A stretch of DNA of 64,000 nt from Edaphobacter lichenicola (GTDB lineage: Bacteria; Acidobacteriota; Terriglobia; Terriglobales; Acidobacteriaceae): assembly GCF_025264645.1 (NCBI RefSeq), contig NZ_CP073696.1:1-64000 (forward strand), written 5' to 3'. Shown piece by piece: positions 43,088 to 50,919 of the stretch (within the stretch, counting starts at the first letter, position 1; each line of letters opens with the position of its first letter). Position numbers and translations under genes: made by a program. The notes beneath the pieces were generated by a model. It saw only the letters and a list, made by a program, of their open reading frames with translations, was not told where the DNA came from and ran no database searches.

Positions 43088-44728
43088 ATGCCAGAGATAA
43101 GGCCGCGGCATCTCTTGGTTCTCCTGGTCCTGTTCAGCACAGCTCTGGCTGGACTGGCCCAACGAACGACGCGCACCGATCCCACTGATCTCGCTCATCC
43201 TTTTAACACTCCGTCTCCCGTGTCCACTCCAGCAACCGACGAGCAGTTCGCCCAGTGGCGCGAACAAGCGAAGGCTGCGCTTTTTCTGTCTAAAGATATG
43301 CCTCCTGTCGCAGCGCGAGACTTTGGCAGCTTTACTCCGTTACCAGGCGTCATCGCGCATCGTGTCACCTATGGCACGCAGTTTGGTATGCGAGTCCCTG
43401 CAATCGTCTATCGCCCCGATCATGTCGGAGCAAAACTCCCTGCGATAGTGGTTGTTGCAGGCCACGGGGGCAGCAAATCAACTTGGTATGAGGTCTACGC
43501 TGGATTGCTCTATGCAAGCGCGGGTGCAGTGGTTGTAACGTATGACCCGATCGGAGAGGAAGAGAGGAACTCGCAACATCTCGTTGATGCGCGCGCTCAC
43601 GACACTGTTCTGCCCGGCTTGAATTCTCCCGCCAGGATGGGCGGACTCATGATCGGAGACGTCATCGACGCAGTCAGCTATGCGGCTAGTCTCCCAGAAG
43701 TAGACTCCAAACGGATCGCAGTGATCGGATATTCGATGGGCAGCTTCCATGCCGCGCTCGCAGCAGGACTGGATCCTCGCATTCGAGCGCTTGTACTCTC
43801 CGGTGGTGGAGACCTCGACGGCAACGGCGGTTCGTGGGACACCAGCAGCAAAATTATGTGTCAGGGTGGACCTTACCAGGCGCTCAGCTTTCTTCCAGAT
43901 AAGAGCGCGATTCTCTATGCATTACATCAACGTACCGGTGAGACGCTTGTGCTCAATGGCCTGGAAGACAATCTCGTCACAGTTCCGCACCATGGCGATA
44001 GCTTCTTTGTCGATCTCAATGCGCGCGTTTCAGCTTTGGCTGGGCCGACCGCTCCTAAAATCGAATATCGGTTCTACCCCGGCGTAGGTCATCGGCCAAG
44101 CTGGGTAAACCGCGATGCTGCAGCTTGGCTTAATGAAAGACTTCACTTCCCACGTTGGCAAAACATATCACTTGATTCGCTTGGTGAGACGACTGCCTCC
44201 GAATGGGCCGCTGCCACTGGCGCACACATCAACCATGGCTTCGAATCGGATAAGTCTGAAGGGGGCATACGCGCGCTGGGGCACGGATTTCCCGCTCCTA
44301 CGCGAGCACAGTTGCAAGTCGTTCCGGAAGGCGAGTGGCTGACCCATCAAGATCTATATATCTGGCAGAGTTGGGCGAAGCGAGCACTGTTGGCGGAAGG
44401 ACTCCCTGCAGATCCTCCCGAGCCTGCGCCCCCGCGTGCCTCAACCACCGGCGACCCAAACGTTCAGCCGACTAAATCTATTGCAGTCGCCGGTCATTCG
44501 TACTTTAGACTGCGAATCGGCACTGCCAGCAAAGACCCTCACCCCGTCCATATCGACTTATCCAGACACCATGTGCTGCAACGCTGTCAGGAGATATCCA
44601 ATGCTATACAGAATCATTCTCTTTCTCGGATTTACGATAATGTCGGCAGCTGCCGCGGAGCCAACCGGTTACGTCGTTTGGCCAAAAGGTCTACCGCCGG
44701 AAGGTTCGCCGCCGAAGATCAACTTTGA
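43088..44728 (+). CDS. Secreted alpha/beta hydrolase (esterase-like)
   Basis: 546 residues from ATG 43088, which gives a clean signal peptide (RHLLVLLVLFSTALAGLAQ); the frame extends to 42983 without one. The catalytic triad can be proposed: Ser in VIGYSMGSFH, Asp in LNGLEDNLV, His in GVGHRPSW. The N-terminal part (TYGTQFGMRVPAIVYRPD, AIVVVAGHGGSKS) resembles acetylxylan esterase / Abhydrolase_7 proteins. From about residue 370 a further ~170-residue region has no known motif. The frame overlaps the next gene by 128 bp and the last ~45 residues are arginine- and serine-rich and poorly protein-like, so the natural stop may have been lost by a frameshift. Confidence 0.8.
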   Translation: MPEIRPRHLLVLLVLFSTALAGLAQRTTRTDPTDLAHPFNTPSPVSTPATDEQFAQWREQAKAALFLSKDMPPVAARDFGSFTPLPGVIAHRVTYGTQFGMRVPAIVYRPDHVGAKLPAIVVVAGHGGSKSTWYEVYAGLLYASAGAVVVTYDPIGEEERNSQHLVDARAHDTVLPGLNSPARMGGLMIGDVIDAVSYAASLPEVDSKRIAVIGYSMGSFHAALAAGLDPRIRALVLSGGGDLDGNGGSWDTSSKIMCQGGPYQALSFLPDKSAILYALHQRTGETLVLNGLEDNLVTVPHHGDSFFVDLNARVSALAGPTAPKIEYRFYPGVGHRPSWVNRDAAAWLNERLHFPRWQNISLDSLGETTASEWAAATGAHINHGFESDKSEGGIRALGHGFPAPTRAQLQVVPEGEWLTHQDLYIWQSWAKRALLAEGLPADPPEPAPPRASTTGDPNVQPTKSIAVAGHSYFRLRIGTASKDPHPVHIDLSRHHVLQRCQEISNAIQNHSLSRIYDNVGSCRGANRLRRLAKRSTAGRFAAEDQL

Positions 44729-45032
44729 GCATCACAGTTGGGCTCTCGCCCACAGAGAAAAGAGCGGTGTCGTCGAGTCACATCTCACTCGAACCATCGT
44801 TATGATCGTTCAAAGTGGCGAAGCGACTTTAGTTGTAGGAGACGATATCTTGGACGCACAAAAGATATCTCCGACGGAGATTCGGGGGACTGCAATTCGT
44901 AACGGTAACGAGAGAAAGATCTCAGCGGGTGACGTTATTAACATGCCAGCAGGCCTGCCACATCAGTTTATTCTGGCTCCCGGTAAGCAAATCACGTATG
45001 TGGATGTCGTAGTAAATTTCACTGAAAAATAG
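44601..45032 (+). CDS. Secreted small cupin-domain protein
   Basis: 143 residues from ATG 44601, which has AGGAGA 8 bp upstream and gives a signal peptide MLYRIILFLGFTIMSAAAA. The cupin fold shows as VESHLTRTIVMIVQSGEATL and GDVINMPAGLPHQF, the second cupin motif with its histidine. The first motif is incomplete (one His), so metal binding is uncertain. Such proteins can be isomerases, dioxygenases or binding proteins. It is the last gene of the island operon; its start lies inside the end of the hydrolase frame. Confidence 0.85.
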   Translation: MLYRIILFLGFTIMSAAAAEPTGYVVWPKGLPPEGSPPKINFEHHSWALAHREKSGVVESHLTRTIVMIVQSGEATLVVGDDILDAQKISPTEIRGTAIRNGNERKISAGDVINMPAGLPHQFILAPGKQITYVDVVVNFTEK

Positions 45033-45450
45033 ATCACTGGCATTATTTCTACTTCAAAATTCAGTATTGGGATTCAGCGATCGGACCCTGTGGGCTGTTC
45101 CGGACCACGCGCCGGCGAGGAAACTCGCGATCGTCCCGAAGACTGTTTGTGGAGATTCAATCCAAGGTGCCCCTCCCCCTTGATTGAGCGTCGGAACGGG
45201 TGACTGGCAACTCCGCCCGAATTGAACTGGAGCGTATTGTCACCGATAGCCACAGAAGGGTACCGAACCAGATCGGGTTCTTGGTCTGTCGCATTGTTGC
45301 GTGTCGTAACTGTGCCTTGCCAGCCGATATTCCTGAGTGTCACTCGGCAACTCTCAGGAACAGTCAGATTGGGCTATCTCGCTAGAAACGTGGGACGTTA
45401 TTCTCACTCTCTCTCGTCTGGTATATCTCTGTCGGAGGTCGTTGCCTGAA
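45033..45450. other. Island right end, no clear gene
   Basis: About 420 bp. The only frame (45074-45343, minus, 89 codons) is serine/arginine-rich near its end and unrecognised. The segment may hold decayed coding sequence. attR follows at 45451. Confidence 0.45.
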
Positions 45451-45500
45451 TTCGGAACGAGGAGGTCAGCGGTTCGATCCCGCTCAGCTCCACCATAGAA
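45451..45500. repeat. Attachment site attR (partial tRNA-Ala copy)
   Basis: Fifty bp matching 31047-31096 with one mismatch (C to G at the anticodon loop). It includes the T-arm, acceptor 3' strand and CCA, but no 5' half, so it is not a functional tRNA. Confidence 0.93.
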
Positions 45501-45574
45501 GCATCTTTGAACTTTATTCCTCTGCTGATTTCCTAAAATTCTTTAGATCTCTTTTGCGTGTCGCTGGGCTTTGG

Positions 45575-46405
45575 CTATGCTCGATTGCGTGAGTCTTGTT
45601 GAAGGAGGCGCATAGTGATGAAGACTGCGGGGATGAGGAAGATGAGTGAGCCGATGACCCACATGATGACGGCGCCGGCGCGTTGGTCGGAGAGTGGGTC
45701 GATGTGGAAGAGGTTTGGCTGCTGCAGGTAGTAACCGTAGACGGGGCGATCACAGAAGGCAAGGAAGGCGGACAGGGCTGTGTTTACGATATCTGCTCCG
45801 ACGAGATAGGGAAGCATGTACCAGCCGGGGTAGCGAGCGTTGGTGGGCCAGGGTCGGATGAGCGGCCACCAGAAGAGAATCGACGAGACGAGGAAGCAGA
45901 TGTGTTCGAACTCGTGCCAGTGCTCGTGTTCCAGTGCGAAGTCGTATGCGGCGGGAATGTGCCAGCCGAGGAAGATGAGGTTCATGGCGAGCCAGGCGAC
46001 TACAGGAGTGGTGAGGAAGTGGCCGAGGGTTCGCAGCGGCTTCATGCGAAGGAACGGCGCGAGGATTGTGACTGTGGCTACATGGGGAAGGCCGCGGAGA
46101 AGTGGGACTTGAGGATTGCCGAGAAGCAGAAGCGGTGGGACGAAGGACATGAGGAGGAGGTGCTCGATCATGTGAGCGCTGAGGAGCGCGTCGGCGAAGC
46201 CATCCATAGGTGAGGCGATGGAGAGCCAGATGGTGGCGAGGCCGAGATTGAATGCGGCGAGACGCCATGTGGGGAAGAGCAAGGGCCGGGTTTGGCGGAT
46301 GAGGAACCAGCCACGCGTGTAGATGATCGCGCTGAGTAGCAGTGCGGTGGTGAGAAAGACAGGAGGCGACCACTCTGCAAAGATGGCCCGGTATTCAGGA
46401 GGCAT
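45575..46405 (-). CDS. ctaG: Cytochrome c oxidase assembly protein, caa3_CtaG family
   Basis: 276 residues with about seven hydrophobic helices. The caa3_CtaG signatures include ATIWLSIASPMDGFAD, LSAHMIEHLLLMSFVPPLLLLG, HEFEHICFLVSSILFWWPL and a C-terminal DQRAGAVIMWVIGSLIF. Conserved histidines in HMIEHLL and HEFEH could bind copper. It is thought to help insert copper into the caa3-type oxidase, whose subunits are encoded upstream. It is the last gene of the respiratory cluster. Its stop lies 75 bp from the island's right attachment site. Confidence 0.92.
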   Translation of the reverse strand: MPPEYRAIFAEWSPPVFLTTALLLSAIIYTRGWFLIRQTRPLLFPTWRLAAFNLGLATIWLSIASPMDGFADALLSAHMIEHLLLMSFVPPLLLLGNPQVPLLRGLPHVATVTILAPFLRMKPLRTLGHFLTTPVVAWLAMNLIFLGWHIPAAYDFALEHEHWHEFEHICFLVSSILFWWPLIRPWPTNARYPGWYMLPYLVGADIVNTALSAFLAFCDRPVYGYYLQQPNLFHIDPLSDQRAGAVIMWVIGSLIFLIPAVFITMRLLQQDSRNRA

Positions 46406-46426
46406 TGAAGTAGGGTATACGCAGCT

Positions 46427-47926
46427 CTAATGCCCGGTGGGTGGGGGTGGAGGTGATTGCTGTTCGCTGACCATGCGACGTGATGCATCGATGGCTGGCT
46501 GGAGATCGTTGCCGCGCAGGGTGAGGAGAAAGTGCACGAGCGCGGTGGCCTCGGAGGGGTTGAGCGCGTTGCCATAGGCTGGCATGTTGCCGTCTCCCTG
46601 CAGGACCTGGCGAATGATCTGATCTTCGGTCATGTGGGCGGCGATGGCGTCGAGCGCGGGACCGCGTAGACCGCCTTGTCCGCCAATGGAGTGGCAGTTC
46701 CGGCACTGCTTGTTCTGGAGAACGATTGCGCCTTCGCGTTCGAGCGGGGTGCGGTTGTGCAGGTAGAAGGTGGGGATGGGATCGCTGGTCCAGGCGTTCA
46801 TGATGGGGCTCCACGGCGTGTAGGTGCCAAGGTGAGTGAAGACGCCTAGCGAGACAGCAATGACTGAGACGATGAGGACAGCGGCGGGACGGCGTGATAC
46901 GTGCTTTTCGCCTTCGCCTGAGAGAAGCGGGAGGAGGATGAGGGCGATGATGCCGACGACAGGCATGATGAAGAGGACGGGAGTTTCGAGTGCTGGCGGG
47001 AGATAGGCGAGGACGGCGTAGAGCCAGAGGAAGAAGTAGTCAGGCTTGGGAGCGGTCTCGATGATGGTGGGGTCGGGTTGGCCGGAGGGGCCGAATGGAC
47101 CGAACCAGAGCGCGCAGGCGATGACGGCGAGCATGATGGCTGCGGCGAAGGCGGCGTCCTTCCACGCTGCGTCGGGGACGAAGGGGATGCCGGTCTTCTT
47201 TTCGAGCTCTTTGTACTCACGCTGGTAGGTGGATTTTTTGACGAGGCGGCCGGGCATGGGCCAGTCGTTGATGCCGAGACGAAGGACCATCCAGACGTGC
47301 ATGCCGACAAGGGCGAGCAGGGTGCCGGGGATGACGAAGACGTGGAGCGCGAAGAAGCGTGAGAGGGTGTTGCCGGCAATGATGGGTCCGCCGAGCATGA
47401 GGCCTACGAGTGGTCCGCCGATGAGGGGGACGCGACTGAGAATGGAGGCTCCGATGCCGAGGCCCCAATAGGCGTCCTGGTCAAAGCGAAGAACCTGGCC
47501 GGTGAAGGCCATGCCGAGAGTGAGCAGGAGGAGGAAGACACCGATGATCCACGTGAGTTCGCGGGGGAACTTGTAGGCGCCGAAGAGAAAGACCTGCACC
47601 ATGTGGATGAGGACGATGGCGACCATGAAGTCGGAGCCCCAGCCGTGCATGGCGCGGAGGAACCAGCCGAGTCTGACGTTGTGGTCGAGGAACTGGAGGC
47701 TGTTCCAGGCGTTGGCTGCGGTGGGTGCGTAGACGAGCGCGAGCAGGACGCCGGTCATGATCTGGAGGATGAGGACGACGGTGGCGGCGCTGCCGAAGAC
47801 GTACCACCAACTGGCGGTGTTGGCGGGTACCTCGTGTTCAGCGGTTTCGATCAGGGGTGCGCCGAGACCGAGGCGATCTTCGAACCAGTTGTAGAGATCG
47901 AGGCCGCGTTGTTTTAGGTCTGGCAT
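46427..47926 (-). CDS. Cytochrome b with C-terminal cytochrome c domain (bc complex)
   Basis: 499 residues from ATG 47926. The N-terminal cytochrome b part has the two heme-ligand His pairs: RAMHGWGSDFMVAIVLIHMV (13 residues between) and FFALHVFVIPGTLLALVGMH (14 between), the b6-type spacing. PxxW-type quinol-site residues and a subunit-IV-like region follow (WLYAVLAYLPPALETPVLF). From about residue 415 a fused cytochrome c domain has QCRNCHSIGG and Met near DGNMPAYG. The result is a b6 / subunit IV / cytochrome c fusion that passes electrons from menaquinol or ubiquinol toward the oxidase. The start overlaps the Rieske gene by 13 bp. Confidence 0.93.
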   Translation of the reverse strand: MPDLKQRGLDLYNWFEDRLGLGAPLIETAEHEVPANTASWWYVFGSAATVVLILQIMTGVLLALVYAPTAANAWNSLQFLDHNVRLGWFLRAMHGWGSDFMVAIVLIHMVQVFLFGAYKFPRELTWIIGVFLLLLTLGMAFTGQVLRFDQDAYWGLGIGASILSRVPLIGGPLVGLMLGGPIIAGNTLSRFFALHVFVIPGTLLALVGMHVWMVLRLGINDWPMPGRLVKKSTYQREYKELEKKTGIPFVPDAAWKDAAFAAAIMLAVIACALWFGPFGPSGQPDPTIIETAPKPDYFFLWLYAVLAYLPPALETPVLFIMPVVGIIALILLPLLSGEGEKHVSRRPAAVLIVSVIAVSLGVFTHLGTYTPWSPIMNAWTSDPIPTFYLHNRTPLEREGAIVLQNKQCRNCHSIGGQGGLRGPALDAIAAHMTEDQIIRQVLQGDGNMPAYGNALNPSEATALVHFLLTLRGNDLQPAIDASRRMVSEQQSPPPPPTGH

Positions 47927-48591
47927 GAACTGCACCTCGGCTGGGGTTTGTCGATGGAGGCGAGACGGGCTGCGGGAGTGCCTTCGATCTGGGTTAGAGG
48001 AGTGACGTTCTTTGCTTCGTTCGCGAGGGTTGGCATTCTGCCAGCGCTGATCATGAGAGTGCCATTGGAGATTTTGTGTTGGTACTCGAAGAGGCCGCGC
48101 TCGGGTGGACCGGAGGCGCGAGAGCCGTCGGCGTAGTAGGCGCCGCCGTGGCAGGGGCAGAGGAAGAGCTTCGATTGCGCGAACCAACGGACGGGGCAGC
48201 CGAGGTGGGCGCAGTTGATGGCGAAGACCTGAAAGGTTTCGCCGGAGACGCGGCGGACCCATGCGGGGATGTCGCCGGTCTGGCCGTCCCACTGGGTGGT
48301 GATGGGGTTGCGATAGCTGATGAGGCGAGTCTCGCCTTCGGGGAAGTCAGAGAGTGGACCGAGGTTGATCCAGGAGTTGTCGGCGCCGGTTTTCTTGAGT
48401 GCGGGGCCGAGGACGTAGCCGACGATTGGGATGGCAAGAACGACACCGACCGCGGCGTTGACCATAAGAGCGAGCTTGAAGAGGAAGGCGCGGCGCGAGT
48501 GACCTGCGGCGATGCTCGGGTCTTTCACTGGCTCGGCAACGGGCTCGGTGGTGGTGTGATCGGTTGGTGGGAGCTGCTCACTCGGTGTCAT
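47914..48591 (-). CDS. Rieske 2Fe-2S subunit of the bc complex
   Basis: 225 residues. A twin-arginine-like region HSRRAFLFKL and one transmembrane helix (~40-60) precede the soluble domain. Cluster ligands are in CAHLGCPVRW (C-x-H) and CPCHGGAYYADG (C-x2-H), with the cysteines Cys in LGC and CPC forming the usual disulfide. A long insertion with DIPAWVRRVSG lies before the first motif. It accepts electrons from quinol and passes them to cytochrome c. It overlaps the cytochrome b gene by 13 bp, so translation is coupled. Confidence 0.95.
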   Translation of the reverse strand: MTPSEQLPPTDHTTTEPVAEPVKDPSIAAGHSRRAFLFKLALMVNAAVGVVLAIPIVGYVLGPALKKTGADNSWINLGPLSDFPEGETRLISYRNPITTQWDGQTGDIPAWVRRVSGETFQVFAINCAHLGCPVRWFAQSKLFLCPCHGGAYYADGSRASGPPERGLFEYQHKISNGTLMISAGRMPTLANEAKNVTPLTQIEGTPAARLASIDKPQPRCSSCQT

Positions 48592-48658
48592 TGCTTCGTG
48601 CTCCTGGATTCGTGCTCCTGCGGTGTTCGTCGTGTTCCATTCTTCTCATCTTCCGTGT

Positions 48659-49408
48659 TTAGTGAGAGCGATAGGGCTGGCCTGGCTCGTTAGTCCGTTT
48701 GGAGGCGAGCCAGGCGATAATGTCGGTGACCTGCTGGTCGGTCAGAGGTTGCGCGGCGTCAGAGCGCCAGTCGGGCATACCCTCGTCGGGACGGCCCGCG
48801 ATGACGATGCTGCGGAGGTCCTGATTGCTGATGAGAGCGAGGTAGGCTGGATTGACGATTGAGCCGAGCTTGCCAGCACCTGCATTGGGATCGCCGGCGT
48901 TGCCTTCGCCGTTCGCTCCGTGGCATCGTGCACAGGCCGTCGTGTAAGCTTGCTGGCCGTTGTCAGCGTTGGCCGGTAGTGTGGCTGCGCAGGGCGGAGG
49001 GTTTGCGCCTGCGAGTGCGTCGGGCGTGCCCCATTGCTGGAGGATGCCCTGGGCGATGATGGCGACCTGACGGTCGGTGAGCGAGCCACCGGAGCTTTTG
49101 GCGAAGGCAGGCATGAGGCCACCGGGGACGCCTTTGGTGATGATCTGATGGATGGTGGCCTCTCCGGCGACGGCGAGGTAGACGGGGTTAGCGAGCGAGA
49201 TGGCTGCGCCGTTTTTACCGTTGGCTCCGTGGCAGGCTGCACAGTTCTCTTTGTAGAGAGTCGGGAAGTCGAGGACTTCGTCTGGGCGTATGACTTCGGG
49301 GCCTGGTCCGGGGCGGCCGGGAATGCGACTGCACCCGGTGACGGCGATACAGGCAGCCGATAGCATGAGTGTGCCGAACACTGCGAGTCTGTGAGGGGCT
49401 GATCTCAT
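48659..49408 (-). CDS. Diheme c-type cytochrome lipoprotein
   Basis: 249 residues from ATG 49408. The lipoprotein signal peptide is MRSAPHRLAVFGTLMLSAACIAVTGC-type, with the lipobox VTGC. Two cytochrome c domains follow: ENCAACHGANG near residue 55 with a Met ligand in GGLMPAF, and TACARCHGANG near 160 with a Met ligand in DEGMPDW. It probably links the bc complex to the caa3 oxidase as a membrane-tethered carrier. It lies 10 bp after the next gene upstream, within the same operon. Confidence 0.92.
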   Translation of the reverse strand: MRSAPHRLAVFGTLMLSAACIAVTGCSRIPGRPGPGPEVIRPDEVLDFPTLYKENCAACHGANGKNGAAISLANPVYLAVAGEATIHQIITKGVPGGLMPAFAKSSGGSLTDRQVAIIAQGILQQWGTPDALAGANPPPCAATLPANADNGQQAYTTACARCHGANGEGNAGDPNAGAGKLGSIVNPAYLALISNQDLRSIVIAGRPDEGMPDWRSDAAQPLTDQQVTDIIAWLASKRTNEPGQPYRSH

Positions 49409-49418
49409 TGGGGTTTGC

Positions 49419-50285
49419 TCATTGATCGTCTTTCTCGATGGGTAGATCGCTGTGGATTCCAGCGCGGATAGCGAAAGGCAGAGAACGGAACTGAGGTGTT
49501 CGCACTTTGACGTGCAGGTTGACGATGAATCCGCAGACGAGGCCAAAGGCGATCTGTGAGATGACGAACCACAGCCAATTGATGCGCGCATTGAGGACAG
49601 GGCTGATGACACCGAGAGCTGAATAGAGGAGGCCGGTCCAGAGCAAGGGAGCGACGAAGCCGGCGGTGAGGATGGGTTTTCTGGGGAACATTGGCAGCAT
49701 AGCGCCATAGAGAAGGCCGATGAGGACCGAGGTGAAGGCGTGGATGCCGGTGGCTGCAAGAAGACCTTCGAGATGAAATTGGCGGAGAAAGTCGGTGCTT
49801 GCGGAGGCCCAACTGACGAAGCCGCCTGCAGCAAGAAGATTTACGGCGTACCAGATGCTGTGATATTTGAGCAGGCCGAAGAGAGCCGCGGGAACGATCA
49901 TTGCGATGCCACCGCCGATGCCTCCCTTGAGGCCGGAGGTGATGCTGAAGGTTTCAACCGGCAGTATCTGGCGGTGATCTGCACTGACGGGAAGCTGTTC
50001 GCGCGTGGTGCGGGTACTCGAGATCTTCATGACGCCGGTTTGAACCGGGACGGCGACGTGGAGCTCGTGTGGAAAGATGTCGAAGAACCATCCGACGATA
50101 GATCGAAGGGTAAGGATCAATCCCAACAGGCTGATAACCCAGTGGGTGACCATGCCGGTGATGAGGAGGGCGATACCAAGCGCAAGCACCATGGGCCATG
50201 GAGTGGGCGCCGGGAGGATGACGGTGTCGGACCGGTGTTCGTGGTCGTGACTGTGGGTGGCTTGGGTGAACTGACCTTCCTGCAT
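49419..50285 (-). CDS. Respiratory-cluster membrane protein (oxidase subunit IV-like N-terminus)
   Basis: 288 residues from ATG 50285, with AAAGGAGGAGA upstream. The histidine-rich N-terminus THSHDHEHRSD precedes two helices (PWPMVLALGIALLITGMVTH, then SLLGLILTLRSIVGWFFDI) that resemble a caa3 subunit IV. About five more helices follow from residue 120, a part I do not recognise. Located between the genes for oxidase subunit III and the diheme cytochrome, it is probably an accessory or structural part of the oxidase supercomplex. The His-rich N-terminus may bind metal; this is inference. Confidence 0.75.
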   Translation of the reverse strand: MQEGQFTQATHSHDHEHRSDTVILPAPTPWPMVLALGIALLITGMVTHWVISLLGLILTLRSIVGWFFDIFPHELHVAVPVQTGVMKISSTRTTREQLPVSADHRQILPVETFSITSGLKGGIGGGIAMIVPAALFGLLKYHSIWYAVNLLAAGGFVSWASASTDFLRQFHLEGLLAATGIHAFTSVLIGLLYGAMLPMFPRKPILTAGFVAPLLWTGLLYSALGVISPVLNARINWLWFVISQIAFGLVCGFIVNLHVKVRTPQFRSLPFAIRAGIHSDLPIEKDDQ

Positions 50286-50307
50286 CGTATCTCCTCCTTT
50301 CCAGAAG

Positions 50308-50919
50308 CTACCTGCCGATGACGTAGACCACGAGAAAGACAACGACCCAGACTGCGTCGACGAAGTGCCAGTAGAGTGAGAGTACTTCGAGTTTTTCTGA
50401 GTGCTCTTCCTTGATTTTGCCTGCCAGTGAAAATGCGAGCGTTAAGGACAGCATGATGAGACCAACGACTACGTGCGTGGCGTGGAGACCGACGAGCGAG
50501 TAGTAGGTGGATCCGAAGAGGTTGGTCTTTATGGTGAGGCCCTCGTCGTGGATGAGGTGATACCACTCGCGGGCTGTGGTGATGAGAAAGATGGTGCCGA
50601 GCAAGACAGTGGCAGCAAGATGGAGCGTGCAGGCGCGGAAGTTCTCTTTGCGCAGGGAAGTGACAGCATGATGCACGAAGAAGCTGCTCGATAGCAGACA
50701 GATGGTGCCGAAGATGGGAAGCTCAAGCACCTGCGCCGGCGTTGGGCCGCTGAGGCTCTTGCCGATGTAGTAGATGTAGGCGACGACGAAGATGATGAAG
50801 ATCGCGGACTCGGCGAGGATGAGGCAAGCCATGCCTATGTTGCCGCGGTAGGGCAGCTTCCATGGGGTTTCAATCGGTCCGTCGATTGGAATTCTGCTTG
50901 CGGTCGTCACAGTTGTCAT
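50308..50919 (-). CDS. ctaE: Cytochrome c oxidase subunit III
   Basis: 203 residues with five hydrophobic helices, the short form of subunit III found in caa3 and related oxidases. Family marks are AESAIFIIFVVAYIYYIG, GLHATHVVVGLIML and YWHFVDAVWVVVFLVVYVIG at the C-terminus. It stabilises the subunit I core and may help proton uptake. The start overlaps the ctaD stop by one base. Confidence 0.95.
   Translation of the reverse strand: MTTVTTASRIPIDGPIETPWKLPYRGNIGMACLILAESAIFIIFVVAYIYYIGKSLSGPTPAQVLELPIFGTICLLSSSFFVHHAVTSLRKENFRACTLHLAATVLLGTIFLITTAREWYHLIHDEGLTIKTNLFGSTYYSLVGLHATHVVVGLIMLSLTLAFSLAGKIKEEHSEKLEVLSLYWHFVDAVWVVVFLVVYVIGR

Larger units (their letters stand above)
31097..45500. 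mobile_element. Genomic island integrated at tRNA-Ala(CGC), about 14.4 kb
   Basis: It is bounded by the 50-bp tRNA-derived direct repeat (attL 31047-31096, attR 45451-45500). A tyrosine-recombinase remnant lies immediately inside attL and faces the tRNA. Inside, all nine cargo genes are on the plus strand and use mixed, C-ending codons with clearly lower GC than the flanking G-ending, GC-rich genes. Just beyond attR the host respiratory operon ends (ctaG stop at 45575). The recombinase is broken, so the island is probably fixed unless mobilised in trans. Confidence 0.9.

Noticed and set aside
45074..45343. 89-codon minus-strand frame near attR
   Set aside because: No family, no ribosome binding site, and a serine/arginine-rich end; kept only as possible decayed sequence.
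45451..45500. Second tRNA-Ala gene
   Set aside because: Only the 3' half is present; no acceptor 5' strand, D-arm or full anticodon stem.
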